A stretch of 64,000 nt of DNA. It comes from Caulobacter vibrioides. Its GTDB lineage: Bacteria; Pseudomonadota; Alphaproteobacteria; Caulobacterales; Caulobacteraceae. Below the pieces are notes generated by a model. It was not told where the DNA came from and made no database searches. It saw only the letters and a list, made by a program, of their open reading frames with translations. Of this stretch, positions 61,500 through 64,000 are shown one piece after another. The translations under genes and the position numbers were made by a program. Position 1 is the first letter of the stretch. Each line of letters opens with the position of its first letter. The stretch lies in contig NZ_PJRR01000016.1 in assembly GCF_002858865.1 (NCBI RefSeq), positions 62,001-126,000 on the forward strand. The letters run 5' to 3'.

Positions 61500-62459
61500 T
61501 TAAGCCGTCAGCAACCTCGGCAGCTTGAACGTGATCGTCTCGCGCGCCTCGACCAGTTCCTCGACGGTCGTATCGAACCGCGCCGAGATCGCGTCGATAA
61601 CGCCCTGCACCAGATCCTCCGGGGCCGAGGCGCCGGCGGTGAGGCCCACGCGCGAGATCCCGTCGAACCAGGCCCAGTCGATCCCCGAGGCGTCGTCGAT
61701 CAGATGCGCATCGCGGGCGCCGGCTTTCAGGCCGACCTCCTTCAGGCGCACCGAGTTCGACGAGTTCCTCGAACCGACCACCAGGATCAGCTCGGACTGC
61801 TCGGCCAGGTGCTTGACCGCGTCCTGGCGGTTTGTGGTGGCGTAGCAGATGTCTTCCTTGTGCGGCGCGGCGATGCCGGGGAAGCGCTCGCGCAGCAACG
61901 CGACCATGTCGGCGGTGTCGTCGACCGACAGGGTGGTCTGGGTCAGGAAGGCGACATTGGCCGGATCCTTGGGGGTCCAGGTCGCCGCGTCGTTGATGTC
62001 CTCGATCAGGGTCACTGCGCCCTCGGGCAGCTGGCCCATGGTGCCGATCACCTCGGGGTGGCCGGCATGGCCGATCAGGACGATCTCGCGGCCGGCGTCA
62101 TAGTGCTTCTGGGCCTCGACATGGACCTTGGACACGAGCGGGCAGGTGGCGTCCAGATAGATCATCTGGCGGGCCTTGGCCTCGGCCGGCACCGACTTGG
62201 GCACGCCGTGGGCCGAGAACACGACGGGGCGATCGTCGGGCGCTTCTTCCAGCTCCTCGATGAACACCGCGCCCAGGGCTTTCAGGCGGTCGACCACGTG
62301 GCGGTTGTGGACGATCTCGTGGCGCACATAGACCGGCGCGCCGAACTTCTCGACGGCGCGTTCGACGATCTGGATGGCCCGGTCGACACCGGCGCAGAAG
62401 CCGCGCGGGCTGGCCAGAACGAGGGAGATCGGACGACGGATCGGGGTCTGGGCGTTCAT
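61500..62459 (-). CDS. ispH: 4-hydroxy-3-methylbut-2-enyl diphosphate reductase
   Basis: Last enzyme of the MEP isoprenoid pathway, 319 aa, with a 4Fe-4S cluster held by Cys in [23 protein letters not shown] and [29 protein letters not shown] and [13 protein letters not shown] complete the family pattern. Cytosolic; supplies precursors for UbiA and other prenyl lipids. Confidence 0.96.
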   Translation of the reverse strand: MNAQTPIRRPISLVLASPRGFCAGVDRAIQIVERAVEKFGAPVYVRHEIVHNRHVVDRLKALGAVFIEELEEAPDDRPVVFSAHGVPKSVPAEAKARQMIYLDATCPLVSKVHVEAQKHYDAGREIVLIGHAGHPEVIGTMGQLPEGAVTLIEDINDAATWTPKDPANVAFLTQTTLSVDDTADMVALLRERFPGIAAPHKEDICYATTNRQDAVKHLAEQSELILVVGSRNSSNSVRLKEVGLKAGARDAHLIDDASGIDWAWFDGISRVGLTAGASAPEDLVQGVIDAISARFDTTVEELVEARETITFKLPRLLTA

Positions 62460-62600
62460 GGCGGGGAACCTAGCGTCTCGCAGGTCCGTTCGCCAGGAGT
62501 CTGCGTCGTTGCGACGTCACGCATATGCCTTTATCAGGCTGCATGACGCTGGCGGGGCGCTGTGGCCCCGCTTGGCTCTTGTGTCCGGAACCGACGTTTC

Positions 62601-63323
62601 ATGCGCCGCACTTTCACGCTCGCTCTCAGCGCCCTGATGGCCGTCTCGATCGCCGCGACCACGGCGACGGCCGTCCACGCCCAATCGCGCGGCGACCAGG
62701 GCGGCGGCGAAGACGACGCGGCCAAGAAGCGCAAGCGTGACGAAGAGTGGAACCAGCCCAAGGCCCCGCTGCCGCAGCTGCGCAACGCGGGTCCCTGCCC
62801 CTATGTGAAGGTGCTCTACGACGCCAGCCGCTATGTCCAGTTCAAGGACGGCAAGGAATCGGCCGCCCAGGCCGGCTTCACCGGCGAGATCCAGAGCCTG
62901 ACCTCGGGCTGCGCCTACAAGGGCGACGAGCCGATCAAGATCCGCATCGAGGCGCTGTTCCAGCTGGGCCGTGGCCCGCAGGCCGAGGGCGACAAGCACG
63001 TCTATCGCTACTGGGTGGCGGTGACCGAGCGCAATCAGGCGGTCATCGCCAAGGAATACTTCGATCTCCCCGTCAGCTTCGCCGCCGGCGAGGATCGCGT
63101 CTATGCGCGCGAGACGATCGAGCAGATCACCATCCCCCGCGCTGACGCCAAGGTCAGCGGCGGGAATTTCGAGGTCCTGCTGGGCTTTGACGTGACGCCG
63201 GAAATGGCCGCCTTCAACCGCGACGGCAAGCGCTTCCGGGTCAATGCCGGCCAGACGGCGCCCGCCCAGCAAGGCCAGGCCCAACCAGGCCAAACCCAAC
63301 CAGGGACGACCACCAAGCAATGA
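62601..63323 (+). CDS. Exported hypothetical protein, Caulobacterales type
   Basis: A 240-aa protein with a signal peptide ending near ATAVHAQ (residues 1-27), an acidic/basic linker, a beta-rich domain ([49 protein letters not shown]) and a Gln/Pro/Thr-rich tail. No family recognised with certainty. ATG 62601 is preferred as the signal-peptide start; it overlaps argS by 4 nt, so the two are co-translated. Confidence 0.75.
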   Translation: MRRTFTLALSALMAVSIAATTATAVHAQSRGDQGGGEDDAAKKRKRDEEWNQPKAPLPQLRNAGPCPYVKVLYDASRYVQFKDGKESAAQAGFTGEIQSLTSGCAYKGDEPIKIRIEALFQLGRGPQAEGDKHVYRYWVAVTERNQAVIAKEYFDLPVSFAAGEDRVYARETIEQITIPRADAKVSGGNFEVLLGFDVTPEMAAFNRDGKRFRVNAGQTAPAQQGQAQPGQTQPGTTTKQ

Positions 63324-64000
63324 ATGATTTGAAGCGGTCCTTGAGCGAGGCGGCCGCGGCCGCTTTCCAGGCCGCCGGACTGCCTCCCGAATTCGGACGC
63401 GTCACGGCCTCCGATCGACCAGACCTGGCCGATTTCCAGTGCAACGGCGCCCTTGCGGCGGCCAAGAGCGCCAAGCGCAATCCGCGCGAGATCGCCGTTC
63501 AGGTCGTCGACATCCTGAAGGGCGACCCGCGCCTGGCCTCGGTGGAGATCGCCGGCGTCGGCTTCATCAACATGCGCGTCAGCGACGAGGCCCTCTCGGC
63601 CCGCGCCCGCGAGATCGCGGCTGACGAGCGCACCGGCGCCCAGCTGCTGGAAACGCCGCGCCGCGTGCTGATCGACTATGCGGGCCCCAACGTCGCCAAG
63701 CCGATGCACGTGGGGCACCTGCGCGCCTCGATCATCGGCGAGTCGGTCAAGCGCCTGTACCGCTTCCGCGGCGATGACGTGGTGGGCGACGCCCACTTCG
63801 GCGACTGGGGCTTCCAGATGGGCCTCTTGATCAGCGCCATCATGGACGAGGACCCGTTCATCAACGCCTTGATGGAAAAGCTACCGGAGGCCCCGCGCGG
63901 CTTCTCGTCGGCTGACGAGGCCAAGGTGATGGCCGAGTTCGAAAAGCGCATCACCCTGGCCGACCTCGACCGCATCTATCCGGCCGCCTCAGTGCGCCAG
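63320..64000 (+). CDS. argS: Arginyl-tRNA synthetase, C-terminus cut by window edge
   Basis: Class I aminoacyl-tRNA synthetase charging tRNA-Arg. The N-terminal Add1-like domain ([20 protein letters not shown]) is followed by the signature [20 protein letters not shown], where HVGH is the HIGH motif, and [16 protein letters not shown]. About 227 of roughly 600 residues are in the window. ATGA overlap with the upstream gene supports the ATG at 63320. Confidence 0.95.
   Translation, partial: MNDLKRSLSEAAAAAFQAAGLPPEFGRVTASDRPDLADFQCNGALAAAKSAKRNPREIAVQVVDILKGDPRLASVEIAGVGFINMRVSDEALSARAREIAADERTGAQLLETPRRVLIDYAGPNVAKPMHVGHLRASIIGESVKRLYRFRGDDVVGDAHFGDWGFQMGLLISAIMDEDPFINALMEKLPEAPRGFSSADEAKVMAEFEKRITLADLDRIYPAASVRQ

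Overview
The window is high-GC chromosomal DNA of an alphaproteobacterium, almost certainly a Caulobacter close to C. vibrioides (crescentus) or C. segnis. The grounds are the gene families and their order: an aa3 oxidase operon (coxB-coxA-ctaB-ctaG-coxC-DUF983-surf1-thrC-M16 peptidase), a GEDEF/EAL protein that matches C. crescentus PdeA, yqgE, and the ispH/thrB/rnhA neighbourhood. GTG and TTG starts, 4-base stop/start overlaps and several families of palindromic intergenic repeats fit the same group. I see no tRNA, rRNA, CRISPR array, insertion sequence or prophage.

Layout. 1-5430: aldo/keto reductase (cut by the window edge), a membrane protein, a YjbR-like protein, an epimerase-like protein, a VOC protein, a methyltransferase, an unknown gene of much lower GC, and a fatty acid desaturase. 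5513-13162: ubiA, two small DUF454-type membrane proteins, an MsbA-like ABC exporter, a DUF4153 membrane protein, a secreted S10 carboxypeptidase and a DUF1801 protein. 13165-20921: ppk2, rsmE, gshA, a 47-aa membrane ORF, a POT peptide transporter, a candidate structured RNA, a GNAT enzyme and tldD. 20978-22740: a PadR/DUF1700/DUF4097-like operon. 23072-32472: the cytochrome oxidase operon, in which surf1 carries a frameshift, then thrC and an M16 peptidase. 32490-41598: acetyltransferase, pdeA, yqgE, peroxiredoxin, acyl-CoA dehydrogenase, a YceI protein, a cytochrome b561-YceI fusion, a Sua5-type tRNA modification enzyme and a VapBC module. 41664-49558: a GlcD-type FAD enzyme, a winged-helix regulator operon with three 17-bp palindromes upstream, yaaA, 3-hydroxybutyrate dehydrogenase, patatin, Nudix, an M50 peptidase and an SDR. 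49697-55614: small ORFs, nitronate monooxygenase, SPFH plus NfeD, and an ABC-2 transporter pair. 55765-64000: a resolvase-like protein lacking catalytic residues, qorB with a divergent HxlR regulator, a GlxA regulator with a divergent rhodanese, rnhA, thrB, two tiny ORFs with a long inverted repeat, ispH, a secreted protein and argS (cut by the window edge).

How the genes work together. The cox block holds oxidase subunits I-III together with the heme O synthase and the CuB chaperone needed to build them; surf1, which helps insert heme a, appears broken in this sequence. Two redox or stress sets sit nearby: peroxiredoxin, YceI and cytochrome b561-YceI in one, YaaA and QorB/HxlR in the other. 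Most of the window is ordinary core genome. The parts that stand out are small unannotated ORFs, palindromic operator arrays, a structured intergenic RNA candidate, a compositionally foreign gene and domain-degenerate proteins. I found no large undescribed multi-gene defence or biosynthetic system.
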